A stretch of DNA of 64,000 bases from Pantoea sp. At-9b (GCF_000175935.2 NC_014837.1:3906001-3970000), one strand, 5' to 3'. Shown: positions 31,344 through 41,617, counted from the first letter of the stretch. Notes: generated by a model from the letters alone, not told the origin. Program-made: numbers and translations.

Positions 31344-32690
31344 ATGCTGGATAAAATTGTCATTGCTAACCGCGGTGAGATTGCGCTGCGCATTCTGCGT
31401 GCCTGTAAAGAGCTGGGCATCAAGACTGTGGCGGTGCACTCCACGGCGGACCGTGACCTGAAGCACGTGCTGCTGGCAGATGAAACTGTCTGCATCGGCC
31501 CGGCGCAGTCGGTCAAAAGTTACCTCAATATTCCGGCCCTGATCTCCGCCGCCGAAATCACCGGCGCGGTAGCGATCCATCCGGGATATGGCTTCCTGTC
31601 TGAGAACGCCGATTTTGCCGAGCAGGTTGAGCGCTCCGGCTTTATCTTTATCGGCCCGAAAGCGGACACCATCCGCCTGATGGGTGACAAAGTGTCGGCG
31701 ATCACCGCGATGAAAAAAGCGGGTGTCCCGACCGTACCCGGTTCTGACGGCCCGCTGACGGAAGACATGGATAAAAACCGTGCCTTCGCCAAACGCATCG
31801 GTTACCCGGTGATCATCAAAGCCTCCGGCGGCGGTGGTGGTCGTGGTATGCGCGTGGTGCGCAGCGACAAGGATCTTGAGCAATCCATCAACATGACGAA
31901 AGCGGAAGCCAAAGCGGCTTTCAACAACGACATGGTCTACATGGAAAAATACCTTGAGAATCCGCGCCACATCGAGATTCAGGTCATGGCTGACGGCCAG
32001 GGCAACGCCATCTATCTGGCGGAGCGCGACTGCTCAATGCAGCGCCGTCACCAGAAAGTGGTGGAAGAAGCGCCGGCACCGGGCATTACCCCGGAACTGC
32101 GTAGCTTTATCGGCGACCGCTGTGCCAAAGCCTGTGTGGATATCGGCTACCGCGGTGCGGGGACTTTCGAGTTCCTGTTCGAAAACGGCGAGTTCTACTT
32201 CATTGAGATGAACACCCGTATTCAGGTAGAACACCCGGTCACTGAGATGATCACCGGTGTTGACCTGATCAAGGAACAGCTGCGTATTGCTGCCGGTCAG
32301 CCGCTGTCGATCCGTCAGGAAGACGTGGTGATCCGTGGTCATGCGGTGGAATGCCGTATCAACGCCGAAGATCCGAACACCTTCCTGCCGAGTCCGGGCA
32401 AGATCACGCGCTTTCACGCACCGGGTGGTTTCGGTGTGCGCTGGGAATCGCATATCTATGCCGGTTACAGCGTGCCGCCGTACTACGACTCCATGATCGG
32501 CAAGCTGATCACCTACGGTGAAAACCGTGACGTGGCAATTGCACGCATGAAGAATGCGCTGGCGGAACTGATCATCGACGGCATCAAGACCAACGTCGAG
32601 CTGCAGATGAAAATCATGTCCGACGAAAACTTCCAGCAGGGTGGCACCAATATCCACTACCTGGAGAAAAAACTCGGCCTGCAAGAGTAA
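31344..32690 (+). CDS. accC: Biotin carboxylase subunit of acetyl-CoA carboxylase
   Basis: AccC carboxylates the biotin of AccB using ATP and bicarbonate. The 448-residue ATP-grasp protein has the N-terminal [11 protein letters not shown], the glycine-rich loop [12 protein letters not shown] (from about 159), [13 protein letters not shown], and the active-site segment [16 protein letters not shown]. Length and sequence are very close to E. coli (449). It ends at a strong terminator. Confidence 0.98.
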   Translation: MLDKIVIANRGEIALRILRACKELGIKTVAVHSTADRDLKHVLLADETVCIGPAQSVKSYLNIPALISAAEITGAVAIHPGYGFLSENADFAEQVERSGFIFIGPKADTIRLMGDKVSAITAMKKAGVPTVPGSDGPLTEDMDKNRAFAKRIGYPVIIKASGGGGGRGMRVVRSDKDLEQSINMTKAEAKAAFNNDMVYMEKYLENPRHIEIQVMADGQGNAIYLAERDCSMQRRHQKVVEEAPAPGITPELRSFIGDRCAKACVDIGYRGAGTFEFLFENGEFYFIEMNTRIQVEHPVTEMITGVDLIKEQLRIAAGQPLSIRQEDVVIRGHAVECRINAEDPNTFLPSPGKITRFHAPGGFGVRWESHIYAGYSVPPYYDSMIGKLITYGENRDVAIARMKNALAELIIDGIKTNVELQMKIMSDENFQQGGTNIHYLEKKLGLQE

Positions 32691-32714
32691 TCCTTGTCGC
32701 GCAGAGATCCTTTG

Positions 32715-32739
32715 AGGCCGGTTAAACCGGCCTTTTTCA
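32715..32739 (+). terminator. Intrinsic terminator after accC
   Basis: AGGCCGG (32715-32721) and CCGGCCT (32727-32733) form a stem with loop TTAAA, followed by TTTTCATTTTT. It ends the aroQ-accBC unit 23 bases before yhdT. Confidence 0.85.
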
Positions 32740-32761
32740 TTTTTGTTGCCTTTGAGGTTGC

Positions 32762-33007
32762 ATGATGGATTGGCGTTTTGTGCAAGCGAATAAAGAGGCG
32801 CGCTGGGCGTTGTATCTGGCGCTGGCGTATCTCGCTGTGTGGGGGCTTTCCGCCTGGCTGGGTGGCGACGCCTCCGGTATCACCGGGCTGCCGCGCTGGT
32901 TTGAACTCTCCTGCCTGTTTGCTCCCGTGTTGTTCATTGTGTTGTGCTGGTTGATGGTGCGCGTGGTTTTCCGCGATATGTCACTGGAGGACAACGATGG
33001 AAAGTGA
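32762..33007 (+). CDS. yhdT: YhdT, DUF997 membrane protein
   Basis: This 81-residue protein has two hydrophobic helices (about 16-35 and 48-70) and an acidic C-terminus, and matches E. coli YhdT. DUF997 proteins are almost always encoded upstream of panF and are thought to be a small partner of the sodium/pantothenate symporter; that role is inference. It overlaps panF by 11 bases. The first two codons are both ATG, so the start may be one codon later. Confidence 0.92.
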   Translation: MMDWRFVQANKEARWALYLALAYLAVWGLSAWLGGDASGITGLPRWFELSCLFAPVLFIVLCWLMVRVVFRDMSLEDNDGK

Positions 33008-34442
33008 AATCATTTTACCCCTGCTGGCCTATCTGGTGCTGATCGCGGGATTATCCGTTTTTGCTATGCGCAAGCAGCGTCAGGGTAACTTCCTGACCGA
33101 ATATTTTCTTGGCAATCGCTCGATGGGCGGCTTTGTGCTGGCGATGACCATCACCGCCACCTATATCAGCGCCAGCTCATTTATTGGTGGCCCCGGTGCG
33201 GCCTACAAATATGGTCTCGGCTGGGTGTTGCTGGCGATGATTCAGGTGCCCGCAGTCTGGCTGTCGCTCGGGGTACTGGGCAAAAAATTTGCCATCCTGG
33301 CACGCCGCTATAATGCCGTGACGCTGAATGACATGTTGTATGGTCGCTATCGCAGCCCACTACTGATTTGGCTGGCGAGTCTGAGCCTGCTGACGGCGTT
33401 TATCGGTGCGATGACGGTGCAGTTTATTGGCGGCGCACGTCTGCTGGAAACCGCCGCAGGGATTCCCTACGATACCGGACTGTTGATTTTTGGCGGCACC
33501 ATCGCGCTCTATACCGCGGTGGGTGGCTTTCGCGCCAGCGTTCTGAATGACGCGATGCAGGGGCTGGTGATGCTGATAGGGACTTTCCTGCTGCTGTTTG
33601 CGGTGATCCATCAAGCCGGCGGGCTGGAAACGGCAGTCACCAAACTGCGCACTATCGATCCACAGCTGGTATCACCGGAAGGGGTGGGTAATGTCATCAC
33701 TCCCACCTTCCTGAGTTCGTTTGCCGTGCTGGTGTGTTTTGGTGTGATTGGCCTGCCGCACACCGCCGTGCGCTGTATCTCGTACAAAGACAGCAAAGCG
33801 ATGCATCGCGGTATTATCCTCGGCACCATCGTGGTGGTGATCCTGATGCTGGGGATGCATCTGGCTGGTGCACTTGGCCGGGCGATCATCCCGGATCTGA
33901 CGATCCCCGATCGGGTGATCCCAACCTTGATGATCACCGTGTTGCCACCGATGGCCGCCGGGATCTTTCTTGCCGCACCAATGGCAGCCATCATGTCGAC
34001 CATTAACGCGCAGCTGCTACAATCCTCCGCTACCCTGATCAAAGATCTGTATCTGCGCATCGCGCCACAACACAGCGAGAATGAGGCACGCCTGCGGCTG
34101 CTTTCTGGCACCATCACCTTCGTGCTGGGCATCCTGCTGCTGCTGGCGGCGTGGAACCCACCGGATATGATCATCTGGCTGAACCTGCTGGCCTTTGGTG
34201 GCCTGGAAGCGGTGTTCCTGTGGCCGCTGGTGCTCGGTCTGTATTGGCAGCGCGCCAACGCTGCCGGTGCGATCAGCGGCATGGTGGTCGGTGCCGCATG
34301 CTACACGCTGCTTGCCAGCCTGAAACTGGAGCTATGGGGCTTCCACCCTATCGTTCCTTCCCTGATCCTTAGCCTGCTGGCCTTCCTGGTAGGTAATCTG
34401 TTTGGCACCGCGTCTGATGAACCTGACGCGGCCCTGGAATAA
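32997..34442 (+). CDS. panF: Sodium/pantothenate symporter
   Basis: PanF imports pantothenate, the precursor of coenzyme A, driven by the sodium gradient. The 481-residue protein of the solute:sodium symporter family has 12-13 hydrophobic helices. The N-terminal signature is [22 protein letters not shown], split around residues 50-70, with a conserved [14 protein letters not shown] loop. It starts within the yhdT gene and ends 11 bases before prmA. Confidence 0.96.
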   Translation: MESEIILPLLAYLVLIAGLSVFAMRKQRQGNFLTEYFLGNRSMGGFVLAMTITATYISASSFIGGPGAAYKYGLGWVLLAMIQVPAVWLSLGVLGKKFAILARRYNAVTLNDMLYGRYRSPLLIWLASLSLLTAFIGAMTVQFIGGARLLETAAGIPYDTGLLIFGGTIALYTAVGGFRASVLNDAMQGLVMLIGTFLLLFAVIHQAGGLETAVTKLRTIDPQLVSPEGVGNVITPTFLSSFAVLVCFGVIGLPHTAVRCISYKDSKAMHRGIILGTIVVVILMLGMHLAGALGRAIIPDLTIPDRVIPTLMITVLPPMAAGIFLAAPMAAIMSTINAQLLQSSATLIKDLYLRIAPQHSENEARLRLLSGTITFVLGILLLLAAWNPPDMIIWLNLLAFGGLEAVFLWPLVLGLYWQRANAAGAISGMVVGAACYTLLASLKLELWGFHPIVPSLILSLLAFLVGNLFGTASDEPDAALE

Positions 34443-34453
34443 AGAGAAACGCT

Positions 34454-35335
34454 ATGCCGTGGATTCAAATCAAAATTAACAGCTCGGGTGAGCACGCTGA
34501 GACCCTGAGTGATGCCCTGATGGAGAGCGGCGCGGTATCCGTGACCTTTCAGGATACCCACGATAACCCGGTTTACGAACCGCTGCCGGGCGAAACGCTG
34601 TTGTGGGGCGATACCGATGTAATCGGCCTGTTTGATGCCGAAACTGACATGGACGGTGTGGTCGCGGAACTGAGTCAGCACCCGCTGCTTGGTCAGGGTT
34701 TCCGTCATAAGATCGAGCAGATCGAAGACAAAGACTGGGAGCGCGAATGGATGGATAATTTCCACCCAATGCGTTTCGGCGAGCGTTTATGGATCTGTCC
34801 GAGTTGGCGTGAAGTGCCCGATCCGAACGCCGTCAACGTGATGCTCGATCCCGGTCTGGCGTTTGGCACCGGTACACACCCGACCACAGCGCTGTGCCTG
34901 AGCTGGCTGGATGGTCTCGATTTGCAGGGCAAAACCGTGATCGATTTCGGCTGTGGTTCCGGCATTCTGGCTATCGCTGCCCTGAAACTCGGCGCAGCCC
35001 AGGCGATCGGGATTGATATCGATCCGCAGGCCATTCAGGCCAGCCGCGATAATGCGGAACGCAACGGCGTGGCCGATCGTCTGGCGCTGTATTTACCGCA
35101 TCAGCAGCCAGAGAATTTGCAGGCAGATGTGGTGGTCGCCAATATTCTTGCCGGCCCGCTGCGCGAGTTAGCGCCGTTAATCAGCGTATTGCCGAAAGCC
35201 GGTGGACACCTGGGCTTATCGGGCGTGCTGGCCAGCCAGGCAGAAAGCGTGTGTGAAGCCTATACCGAGCGCTTTGCCCTCGACCCGGTAGCCGAAAAAG
35301 AAGAGTGGTGCCGCATCACCGGCGTGCGTCGTTGA
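34454..35335 (+). CDS. prmA: Ribosomal protein L11 methyltransferase
   Basis: PrmA trimethylates three positions of ribosomal protein L11. The 293-residue protein (same length as E. coli) has an N-terminal L11-binding ferredoxin-like domain (about 1-55) and a SAM-dependent methyltransferase domain with motif [21 protein letters not shown] and a later [14 protein letters not shown]. Close spacing to panF suggests shared transcription, ending at the terminator 35371-35409. Confidence 0.97.
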   Translation: MPWIQIKINSSGEHAETLSDALMESGAVSVTFQDTHDNPVYEPLPGETLLWGDTDVIGLFDAETDMDGVVAELSQHPLLGQGFRHKIEQIEDKDWEREWMDNFHPMRFGERLWICPSWREVPDPNAVNVMLDPGLAFGTGTHPTTALCLSWLDGLDLQGKTVIDFGCGSGILAIAALKLGAAQAIGIDIDPQAIQASRDNAERNGVADRLALYLPHQQPENLQADVVVANILAGPLRELAPLISVLPKAGGHLGLSGVLASQAESVCEAYTERFALDPVAEKEEWCRITGVRR

Positions 35336-35370
35336 TACCGCATAATTAGTCCCCTTCATCCTTGACGTCC

Positions 35371-35409
35371 CGCCACATCTCTTGCGAATCCGGTGATGTG
35401 GCGTTTTTT
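35371..35409 (+). terminator. Intrinsic terminator after prmA
   Basis: CGCCACATC (35371-35379) and GATGTGGCG (35395-35403) form a 9-bp stem with a 15-base loop, followed by TTTTTT. It isolates the dusB-fis promoter from upstream transcription. Confidence 0.85.
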
Positions 35410-35562
35410 ATGTTGTGATTTGGCTCAAGTTTTCAGAAAAACTTTTGTTCACAATTTCAGCGTATTTTTTTAATTATCTGAATAATATAGGTATTTCTTA
35501 TAGTTGTTGCTGATCGGCCCGATTTCCTTGATCTTTACCTGCTAATTGTTCAAAGTTTGGCC

Positions 35563-35591
35563 TTTCATCTTCGTGAAAAAATGCGTAATAT
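35563..35591 (+). promoter_or_regulatory. dusB-fis promoter
   Basis: TTTCAT (35563-35568), a 17-base spacer and TAATAT (35586-35591) are followed by the GC-rich discriminator ACGCCGCCTTGCG. Hexamers, spacing and discriminator are those of the E. coli fis promoter, which is growth-phase and stringently controlled and autorepressed by Fis. The upstream 150 bases are AT-rich with A/T tracts, suited to Fis and IHF binding. Confidence 0.82.
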
Positions 35592-35628
35592 ACGCCGCCT
35601 TGCGAACAGTTAGGGTCACTTCTTTTTC

Positions 35629-36594
35629 ATGCGCATTGGACATCATCAGCTACGTAATCGACTCATCGCTGCGCCTATGGCCGGGGTTACCGACAAGCCA
35701 TTTCGCACCTTGTGTTATGAGAACGGCGCTGGCATGACAGTCTCCGAGATGTTGTCATCAAACCCGGAAGTATGGGCCAGTGACAAATCCCGTTTGCGTA
35801 TGGTGCATAGTGACGAGCCCGGTATTCGTGCCGTGCAAATAGCCGGTTGTGATCCCGATGAAATGGCGGCTGCCGCGCGCATTAATGTGGCGTCAGGTGC
35901 TCAGGTCATTGACATCAACATGGGCTGTCCGGCGAAGAAAGTGAATCGTAAGATGGCGGGTTCTGCGCTGCTGCAACATCCGCAACTGGTTGAGTCTATT
36001 CTCACCGCGGTGGTGAATGCAGTTGATGTGCCCGTTACGCTGAAGATTCGCACTGGCTGGGACAAAGAAAATCGTAATTGTGTAGAGATTGCCCAATTGG
36101 CTGAACGCTGTGGCATTCAGGCCCTCACCATACATGGACGCACTCGCGCCTGTTTGTTTGAAGGGCAAGCTGAATACGACAGCATTCGGACAGTTAAGCA
36201 GAGCGTTTCCATTCCGGTTATCGCGAATGGAGACATTACTGACCCGCATAAAGCCAGAGCAGTGCTCGATTATACAGGAGCCGATGCTCTGATGATCGGT
36301 CGCGCTGCTCAGGGAAGACCGTGGATCTTCCGGGAAATCCAGCATTATCTGGACACAGGGGAGCTGCTGGCACCGAAGCCGCTGGCTGAAGTGAAGCATA
36401 TGCTGATTGGACACATACGGGAGCTGCACGACTTTTACGGTCAGCGCAAGGGATACCGTATTGCCCGAAAACACGTTTCCTGGTATTTGCAGGAAAATGC
36501 CCCTGATGACCAGTTTCGGCGCACATTCAACGCCATAGAGGATGCCAGCGAACAGCTGGAGGCGTTGGAGGCATACTTCGAAAATCTTGCGTAA
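35629..36594 (+). CDS. dusB: tRNA-dihydrouridine synthase B
   Basis: DusB reduces a uridine of the tRNA D-loop to dihydrouridine with FMN and NADPH. The 321-residue protein has a TIM-barrel with N-terminal [12 protein letters not shown], the catalytic cysteine in [10 protein letters not shown], the IHGRTR and ANGDI motifs, and a C-terminal helical tRNA-binding domain. It is the first gene of the dusB-fis operon, with a 24-base gap to fis. Confidence 0.97.
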   Translation: MRIGHHQLRNRLIAAPMAGVTDKPFRTLCYENGAGMTVSEMLSSNPEVWASDKSRLRMVHSDEPGIRAVQIAGCDPDEMAAAARINVASGAQVIDINMGCPAKKVNRKMAGSALLQHPQLVESILTAVVNAVDVPVTLKIRTGWDKENRNCVEIAQLAERCGIQALTIHGRTRACLFEGQAEYDSIRTVKQSVSIPVIANGDITDPHKARAVLDYTGADALMIGRAAQGRPWIFREIQHYLDTGELLAPKPLAEVKHMLIGHIRELHDFYGQRKGYRIARKHVSWYLQENAPDDQFRRTFNAIEDASEQLEALEAYFENLA

Positions 36595-36618
36595 ACGAAA
36601 TAAAGAGCTGAAAGAACT

Positions 36619-36915
36619 ATGTTCGAACAACGCGTAAATTCTGACGTACTGACCGTTTCTACCGTTAACTCACAGGATCAGGTGACGCAAAAGCCTCTGC
36701 GTGATTCGGTTAAACAGGCACTGAAGAACTATTTTGCTCAACTGAACGGTCAGGATGTTAGTGACCTGTATGAACTGGTACTGGCTGAAGTCGAGCAGCC
36801 TCTGTTGGACATGGTGATGCAGTACACCCGTGGCAACCAGACCCGTGCAGCTCTGATGATGGGTATCAACCGTGGTACTCTGCGTAAGAAGCTGAAAAAA
36901 TACGGCATGAACTGA
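36619..36915 (+). CDS. fis: DNA-binding protein Fis
   Basis: Fis is the abundant nucleoid protein of early exponential phase; it activates rRNA promoters and aids site-specific recombination. The 98-residue protein appears identical to E. coli Fis, with the C-terminal helix-turn-helix [22 protein letters not shown] (split across residues 75-96). It is co-transcribed with dusB from the promoter at 35563-35591 and ends at the terminator 36936-36963. An rRNA operon, a classic Fis target, lies 5 kb away. Confidence 0.99.
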   Translation: MFEQRVNSDVLTVSTVNSQDQVTQKPLRDSVKQALKNYFAQLNGQDVSDLYELVLAEVEQPLLDMVMQYTRGNQTRAALMMGINRGTLRKKLKKYGMN

Positions 36916-36935
36916 TTTCAGTTTGTTGCTGCGAT

Positions 36936-36963
36936 AACGCCAGCCCTCGGGCTGGCGTTTTTG
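36936..36963 (+). terminator. Intrinsic terminator after fis
   Basis: An 11-bp stem, AACGCCAGCCC with GGGCTGGCGTT, has a two-base loop in the drawn form (realistically four) and is followed by TTTTG. It lies 20 bases after the fis stop. Confidence 0.88.
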
Positions 36964-37225
36964 TTTCTGTTTCCCGCCGTTAACAACGCATGAAACAATT
37001 GTCACCATAATGGTAACATTAGTTGCAATTGCTCCGGTGATATTCCACCGCGAAATCCCGGCGCTGAATGTCCCATTTTGGCTCAGCTTTCCTCGACTTT
37101 CCCCCACCTCTTTGCCCGTCAGCCCCCTGCCCATGTGATCCTGAACTGATTCAGCCGCAAATCTGCAAATTCATACATTTTGTCCTGCGTCCCCGCTCAC
37201 ACTGCTTCCATATAGTGAAACTTTT

Positions 37226-37272
37226 TGCACTGTTTGTGATCGAGGCGACTCGCTTTGCTTCCTTTTGGTGCG
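37226..37272. promoter_or_regulatory. Two candidate NtrC sites
   Basis: Against the consensus TGCACY-N5-RGTGCA, the site at 37256-37272 (TGCTTC, five bases, GGTGCG) matches 9 of 12 positions. The site at 37226-37242 has a perfect left half TGCACT and a weak right half. Their centres are 30 bases apart, about three helical turns. They lie roughly 110 and 140 bases upstream of the expected sigma-54 start, like the enhancer sites of glnA. Confidence 0.45.
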
Positions 37273-37347
37273 CGATAGTAGTCGGAACTTTCTGAATGCT
37301 TCAGGTTATGAAGAGATCTTTCTAATGAATTCAGGATTCTGCAAACC

Positions 37348-37363
37348 TGGCATCAGCTTTGCA
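37348..37363 (+). promoter_or_regulatory. Sigma-54 (RpoN) promoter of the ABC transporter operon
   Basis: TGGCATCAGCTTTGCA matches the -24/-12 consensus TGGCACG-N4-TTGCW with the essential GG and GC at the exact spacing; only two non-critical positions differ. It lies 97 bases before the first gene. The E. coli equivalent, yhdWXYZ, is known as an NtrC-controlled operon, which supports the reading. Confidence 0.72.
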
Positions 37364-37460
37364 GAGTCTGGAATGGCTGACCGCCACAGACAGGAAAAGC
37401 GCACTTAAAAGTGTGCAATGCAACCACATAACAACACGATCTCGCCACACAGGATGCTTT

Positions 37461-38486
37461 ATGAAAAAGATGATGCTCTCCACCCTGGTCGCTGCAGCTT
37501 CTCTGTTCGCTGTTGCTCAGCAAGCGCATGCAGGCACCACGTTGGATGCAATTAAGAAGAAAGGGTTTGTTCAGTGCGGTATCAGTGATGGCCTGCCAGG
37601 CTTCTCTTATGCAGATGCCAGCGGCAAATTCACCGGTATCGACGTTGACGTCTGCCGTGCTGCTGCAGCTGCCGTATTTGGCGATGCCAGCAAGGTGAAA
37701 TACACCCCGCTGACCGCTAAAGAGCGTTTCACCGCACTGCAATCAGGTGAAGTGGACATTCTGTCCCGTAACACCACCTGGACTTCTTCACGCGATGGCG
37801 GCATGGGCTTCCTGTTCGCGGGCGTGAACTACTACGACGGCATCGGCTTCCTGACCCATAAAAAAGCCGGTCTCAAAAGCGCGAAAGAACTGGACGGTGC
37901 CACGGTATGTATCCAGGCCGGTACCGATACCGAGTTGAACGTGGCGGATTACTTCAAAGCCAACAACATGCAGTACACGCCAGTGACTTTCGACCGCTCT
38001 GACGAATCCGCTAAAGCGCTCGACAGCGGCCGCTGTGATACCCTGGCTTCTGACCAGTCTCAGCTGTATGCGCTGCGTATCAAGCTGGGCAAACCAGACG
38101 AATTTATCGTTCTGCCGGAAGTGATCTCCAAAGAGCCGCTGGGCCCGGTGGTACGTCGTGGTGATGATGACTGGTTCACCATCGTTAAATGGTCCCTGTA
38201 CGCCATGCTGAATGCGGAAGAGATGGGTATCAACTCTAAAAACGTTGACCAGTTGGCGGCCAAACCGTCTAACCCGGACATGGCTCACCTGCTGGGTGCG
38301 GAAGGCGACTTCGGTAAAGACCTGAAACTCGACAACAAGTGGGCATTCAACATCATCAAACAGGTGGGTAACTACCAGGAAAGCTTTGACCGCAACGTCG
38401 GTAAAGACAGTGCTCTGAAAATCGCGCGTGGTCAAAATGCGCTCTGGAATCAGGGCGGTATCCAGTACGCTCCGCCGGTACGTTAA
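37461..38486 (+). CDS. aapJ: Amino-acid ABC transporter, periplasmic binding protein (AapJ/YhdW family)
   Basis: This substrate-binding protein of a polar/general L-amino-acid uptake system has 341 residues. A signal peptide ends AQQAHA (about residue 24), followed by a type II periplasmic binding fold (TLDAIKKKGFVQCGISDGLPGFSY, broken near residue 40; later DGIGFLTHK and CIQAGTDTELNV). The start at 37461 has AGGA seven bases upstream; the open frame extends 34 codons 5' but lacks a signal sequence. It is first in a four-gene operon behind a sigma-54 promoter. In E. coli K-12 the counterpart yhdW is a pseudogene, as I recall; here it is intact. Confidence 0.93.
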   Translation: MKKMMLSTLVAAASLFAVAQQAHAGTTLDAIKKKGFVQCGISDGLPGFSYADASGKFTGIDVDVCRAAAAAVFGDASKVKYTPLTAKERFTALQSGEVDILSRNTTWTSSRDGGMGFLFAGVNYYDGIGFLTHKKAGLKSAKELDGATVCIQAGTDTELNVADYFKANNMQYTPVTFDRSDESAKALDSGRCDTLASDQSQLYALRIKLGKPDEFIVLPEVISKEPLGPVVRRGDDDWFTIVKWSLYAMLNAEEMGINSKNVDQLAAKPSNPDMAHLLGAEGDFGKDLKLDNKWAFNIIKQVGNYQESFDRNVGKDSALKIARGQNALWNQGGIQYAPPVR

Positions 38487-38501
38487 TTCTGCCTTCCAGT
38501 C

Positions 38502-38524
38502 GGGCACCGCACCCTGCGGTGCCC
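38502..38524 (+). promoter_or_regulatory. Intercistronic hairpin between the binding protein and permease genes
   Basis: GGGCACCGC (38502-38510) and GCGGTGCCC (38516-38524) form a perfect 9-bp stem with loop ACCCT. No T-run follows. Such hairpins after binding-protein genes protect the upstream mRNA from 3' decay or partly attenuate, giving more binding protein than permease; that effect is inferred. Confidence 0.6.
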
Positions 38525-38552
38525 AATGCGTTTTCTTCACTGAGGTTTCAAC

Positions 38553-39731
38553 ATGTCACAACGCCCAACCGTAAAAAGGGATTTTTCGTTCGGTAATCCT
38601 ACGGTTCGCGCCTGGCTTTACCAGATTGTCGCGATTGTGGCCGTGTTCGCTGTGGTGGGATATCTCATCCACAACACAGTGATCAACCTGGCCAATCGTG
38701 GCATCACATCAGGTTTCGGCTTTCTGGAGCGCAGTGCCGGCTTCGGTATCGTGCAGCACCTGATTGATTACACCGAGGGAGATACCTACGCGCGCGTGTT
38801 TATGGTGGGGTTAACCAACACCCTGCTGGTTTCCGCGCTCTGTATTGTTTTCGCTTCTATCCTCGGATTCTTTATCGGTCTCGCACGTCTGTCAGATAAC
38901 TGGCTGCTGCGCAGGCTCTCCACGATTTATATCGAGACGTTCCGTAATATTCCGCCGCTGCTGCAAATCTTCTTCTGGTACTTTGCGGTGCTGCGTAATT
39001 TACCCGGTCCGCGCCAGGCCTTGAATGCCTTTGATCTGGCCTTTGTCAGTAACCGCGGACTTTATATTCCGTGGCCGACGTATGCCCCTGGCACATGGCC
39101 GTTTGTCATCGCACTGCTGCTGGCGATTGCCGGTAGCGTGGGACTGTTCCGCTTTAACCGTAAGCACCAGCTTAAAACCGGTCAGCTACGTCGTACCTGG
39201 CCCATTGCTGCTGCGATGATCATTCTGTTTCCGCTGATTGCCCACGCAATGTTCGGCGCAGCGACACATTGGGATGTGCCGGAACTGCGCGGATTTAACT
39301 TCCGTGGTGGTTTCGTGATGATTCCTGAACTGGCGTCGCTGACGTTGGCGTTGTCGATTTATACCTCTTCGTTTATCGCGGAAGTGATTCGTTCAGGTAT
39401 TCAGTCGGTGCCGCATGGCCAGAATGAAGCCGCACGCTCGCTCGGTTTGCCGAACCCCGTCACCATGCGTCAGGTCATCATTCCTCAGGCCATGCGCGTG
39501 ATTATTCCACCGCTGACCAGTCAGTATCTCAACATCGTGAAGAACTCTTCACTGGCTGCGGCCATCGGTTATCCAGATATGGTGTCGCTGTTTGCCGGTA
39601 CGGTGCTGAACCAGACGGGTCAGGCCATTGAGACGATTGCGATCACGATGGCGGTCTACCTGATCATTAGCCTGGTCATTTCACTGCTGATGAACCTCTA
39701 CAACCGCAAAATCGCGCTGGTTGAGCGTTAA
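38553..39731 (+). CDS. aapQ: Amino-acid ABC transporter permease (AapQ/YhdX family)
   Basis: This first inner-membrane permease of the system has 392 residues and about eight hydrophobic helices. Its HisM/GlnP-type core includes the conserved ETFRNIPPLLQIFFWYF, split near residue 130, and the EAA loop (QNEAARSLGLPN, around 290) that contacts the ATPase. It is larger than typical polar amino-acid permeases because of an insertion after the third helix, a trait of the Aap/YhdX group. It lies 66 bases after the binding-protein gene and 15 before the second permease. Confidence 0.93.
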   Translation: MSQRPTVKRDFSFGNPTVRAWLYQIVAIVAVFAVVGYLIHNTVINLANRGITSGFGFLERSAGFGIVQHLIDYTEGDTYARVFMVGLTNTLLVSALCIVFASILGFFIGLARLSDNWLLRRLSTIYIETFRNIPPLLQIFFWYFAVLRNLPGPRQALNAFDLAFVSNRGLYIPWPTYAPGTWPFVIALLLAIAGSVGLFRFNRKHQLKTGQLRRTWPIAAAMIILFPLIAHAMFGAATHWDVPELRGFNFRGGFVMIPELASLTLALSIYTSSFIAEVIRSGIQSVPHGQNEAARSLGLPNPVTMRQVIIPQAMRVIIPPLTSQYLNIVKNSSLAAAIGYPDMVSLFAGTVLNQTGQAIETIAITMAVYLIISLVISLLMNLYNRKIALVER

Positions 39732-39746
39732 GAGAACGGGATTATT

Positions 39747-40847
39747 ATGTCTGTTACCACACATGAAACACCGCCGGTGCCAACCAATCCCGTCAGCAAA
39801 GCCTGGGGTTGGGCACGTAAAAACCTGTTCTCCAGCTGGTTTAACACGCTGCTGACGCTGCTTTGCTTCTGGATTATCTGGAGTGTGATTCCGCCAGCGC
39901 TGAACTGGCTGGTCTTCCAGGCCAACTGGATAGGCTCAACCCGTGCTGACTGTACCAAAGAGGGTGCCTGCTGGGTGTTTATCCATGCACGCTTTGGTCA
40001 GTTTATGTATGGGCTGTACCCGCATGAGCTGCGCTGGCGTATCAATCTGGCGCTGGTGATTGGCTTGCTTTCCATTATCCCGATGTTCATCAAATCGATG
40101 CCGCATCGTGGCCGTTACATCGCTTGCTGGGCAGTAGCCTATCCGATCATCGTTTGGTTCCTGATGTATGGTGGCTATTTGGGCCTCGATCGTGTCGAGA
40201 CACGCCAGTGGGGTGGCCTGACGCTGACGCTGATTATCGCGTCGGTCGGGATCGCCGGTGCTTTGCCATTGGGTATTTTGCTGGCGCTGGGACGTCGTTC
40301 AAAGATGCCTGTCGTGCGCACGCTTTCGGTGATTTTTATCGAGTTCTGGCGTGGCGTACCGCTGATTACCGTGCTGTTTATGTCATCAGTGATGCTGCCG
40401 CTGTTTATGGCAGAAGGCACGACCATCGATAAGTTGGTACGCGCCCTGGTCGGGGTGATTTTGTTCCAGTCTGCCTATGTGGCGGAAGTGGTACGCGGCG
40501 GCTTACAAGCGTTACCCAAAGGTCAGTATGAAGCGGCTGAATCACTGGCGCTGGGTTACTGGAAAACACAGATTCTGGTGATTCTGCCACAAGCGCTCAA
40601 ACTCACCATTCCTGGCCTGGTAAACACCATTATCGCGCTGTTTAAAGATACCAGTCTGGTGATCATCATTGGCCTGTTCGATCTTTTCAGTAGCGTGCAG
40701 CAGGCAACCGTTGACCCCACATGGCTTGGGATGTCGACTGAAGGCTATGTCTTTGCTGCCCTCGTTTACTGGATTTTCTGTTTTAGTATGTCGCGCTATA
40801 GCCAGTACCTGGAGAAGCGTTTTCACACCGGGCGTAAATCGCACTGA
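39747..40847 (+). CDS. aapM: Amino-acid ABC transporter permease (AapM/YhdY family)
   Basis: This second permease has 366 residues, with an N-terminal extension containing hydrophobic segments and the conserved C-terminal transport core: [16 protein letters not shown], then the EAA loop [17 protein letters not shown] and a final transmembrane pair. It pairs with AapQ to form the translocation channel. It is closely spaced from both neighbours (15 and 8 bases). Confidence 0.94.
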   Translation: MSVTTHETPPVPTNPVSKAWGWARKNLFSSWFNTLLTLLCFWIIWSVIPPALNWLVFQANWIGSTRADCTKEGACWVFIHARFGQFMYGLYPHELRWRINLALVIGLLSIIPMFIKSMPHRGRYIACWAVAYPIIVWFLMYGGYLGLDRVETRQWGGLTLTLIIASVGIAGALPLGILLALGRRSKMPVVRTLSVIFIEFWRGVPLITVLFMSSVMLPLFMAEGTTIDKLVRALVGVILFQSAYVAEVVRGGLQALPKGQYEAAESLALGYWKTQILVILPQALKLTIPGLVNTIIALFKDTSLVIIIGLFDLFSSVQQATVDPTWLGMSTEGYVFAALVYWIFCFSMSRYSQYLEKRFHTGRKSH

Positions 40848-40855
40848 GGTTTTAC

Positions 40856-41617
40856 ATGACACAATCTATGAATAATTCTGCTGACGCAATGATGATTACG
40901 CTCGAAAACGTGAATAAATGGTATGGCCAATTCCACGTGCTGAAAGATATCAATCTGCAGGTCAAACCGCGTGAACGTATCGTCCTGTGTGGTCCGTCAG
41001 GTTCAGGAAAATCCACGACCATTCGCTGCATTAACCATCTGGAAGAACATCAGCAGGGCCGTATCGTTGTCGATGGTATCCATTTGAATGATGATGTGCG
41101 CAATATTGAACGTGTAAGAACCGAAGTCGGCATGGTATTCCAGCACTTCAATCTTTTCCCGCACCTGACTGTGTTGCAGAACTGCACCCTGGCACCGATT
41201 TGGGTGCGTAAGATGCCAAAGAAAGAAGCGGAAGAACTGGCGATGCATTACCTGCAACGTGTGCGTATTGCAGAACATGCACATAAATTCCCGGGGCAGC
41301 TGTCCGGTGGTCAGCAACAACGCGTAGCCATTGCCCGTTCGCTCTGCATGAAACCCAAAATCATGCTGTTTGACGAACCTACCTCTGCTCTTGACCCGGA
41401 AATGGTAAAAGAAGTTCTCGATACCATGATTGGTTTGGCAGAAGATGGCATGACCATGCTGTGCGTGACCCATGAGATGGGCTTTGCACGTACCGTAGCT
41501 GACCGGGTGATCTTTATGGATCGCGGTGAGATTGTTGAGCAAGCGCCACCGCAGGAGTTCTTTGCCAATCCTAAATCAGAACGTACACGCGCGTTCCTGT
41601 CGCAGGTTATTCACTAA
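40856..41617 (+). CDS. aapP: Amino-acid ABC transporter ATP-binding protein (AapP/YhdZ family)
   Basis: This ATPase of the amino-acid uptake system has 253 residues, with Walker [11 protein letters not shown]-loop [10 protein letters not shown], signature LSGGQQQR, Walker [14 protein letters not shown] and the H-loop VTHEMGFA. It belongs to the polar amino-acid (GlnQ/HisP) subfamily. It is the last gene of the operon and is followed by an intrinsic terminator and a palindromic repeat. Confidence 0.96.
   Translation: MTQSMNNSADAMMITLENVNKWYGQFHVLKDINLQVKPRERIVLCGPSGSGKSTTIRCINHLEEHQQGRIVVDGIHLNDDVRNIERVRTEVGMVFQHFNLFPHLTVLQNCTLAPIWVRKMPKKEAEELAMHYLQRVRIAEHAHKFPGQLSGGQQQRVAIARSLCMKPKIMLFDEPTSALDPEMVKEVLDTMIGLAEDGMTMLCVTHEMGFARTVADRVIFMDRGEIVEQAPPQEFFANPKSERTRAFLSQVIH

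Larger units (their letters stand above)
36964..37460. promoter_or_regulatory. Gene-free control region between fis and the ABC transporter
   Basis: About 500 bases contain no supportable gene. The downstream half holds the sigma-54 promoter (37348-37363) and the two NtrC-like sites (37226-37242 and 37256-37272) listed separately. The first half is unremarkable pyrimidine-rich sequence. Confidence 0.6.

Noticed and set aside
36964..37220. Possible small gene or riboswitch between fis and the ABC transporter
   Set aside because: No frame with a good start site, no conserved aptamer fold and no terminator pair is visible. The later part of the gap is explained by sigma-54 and NtrC-like sites.
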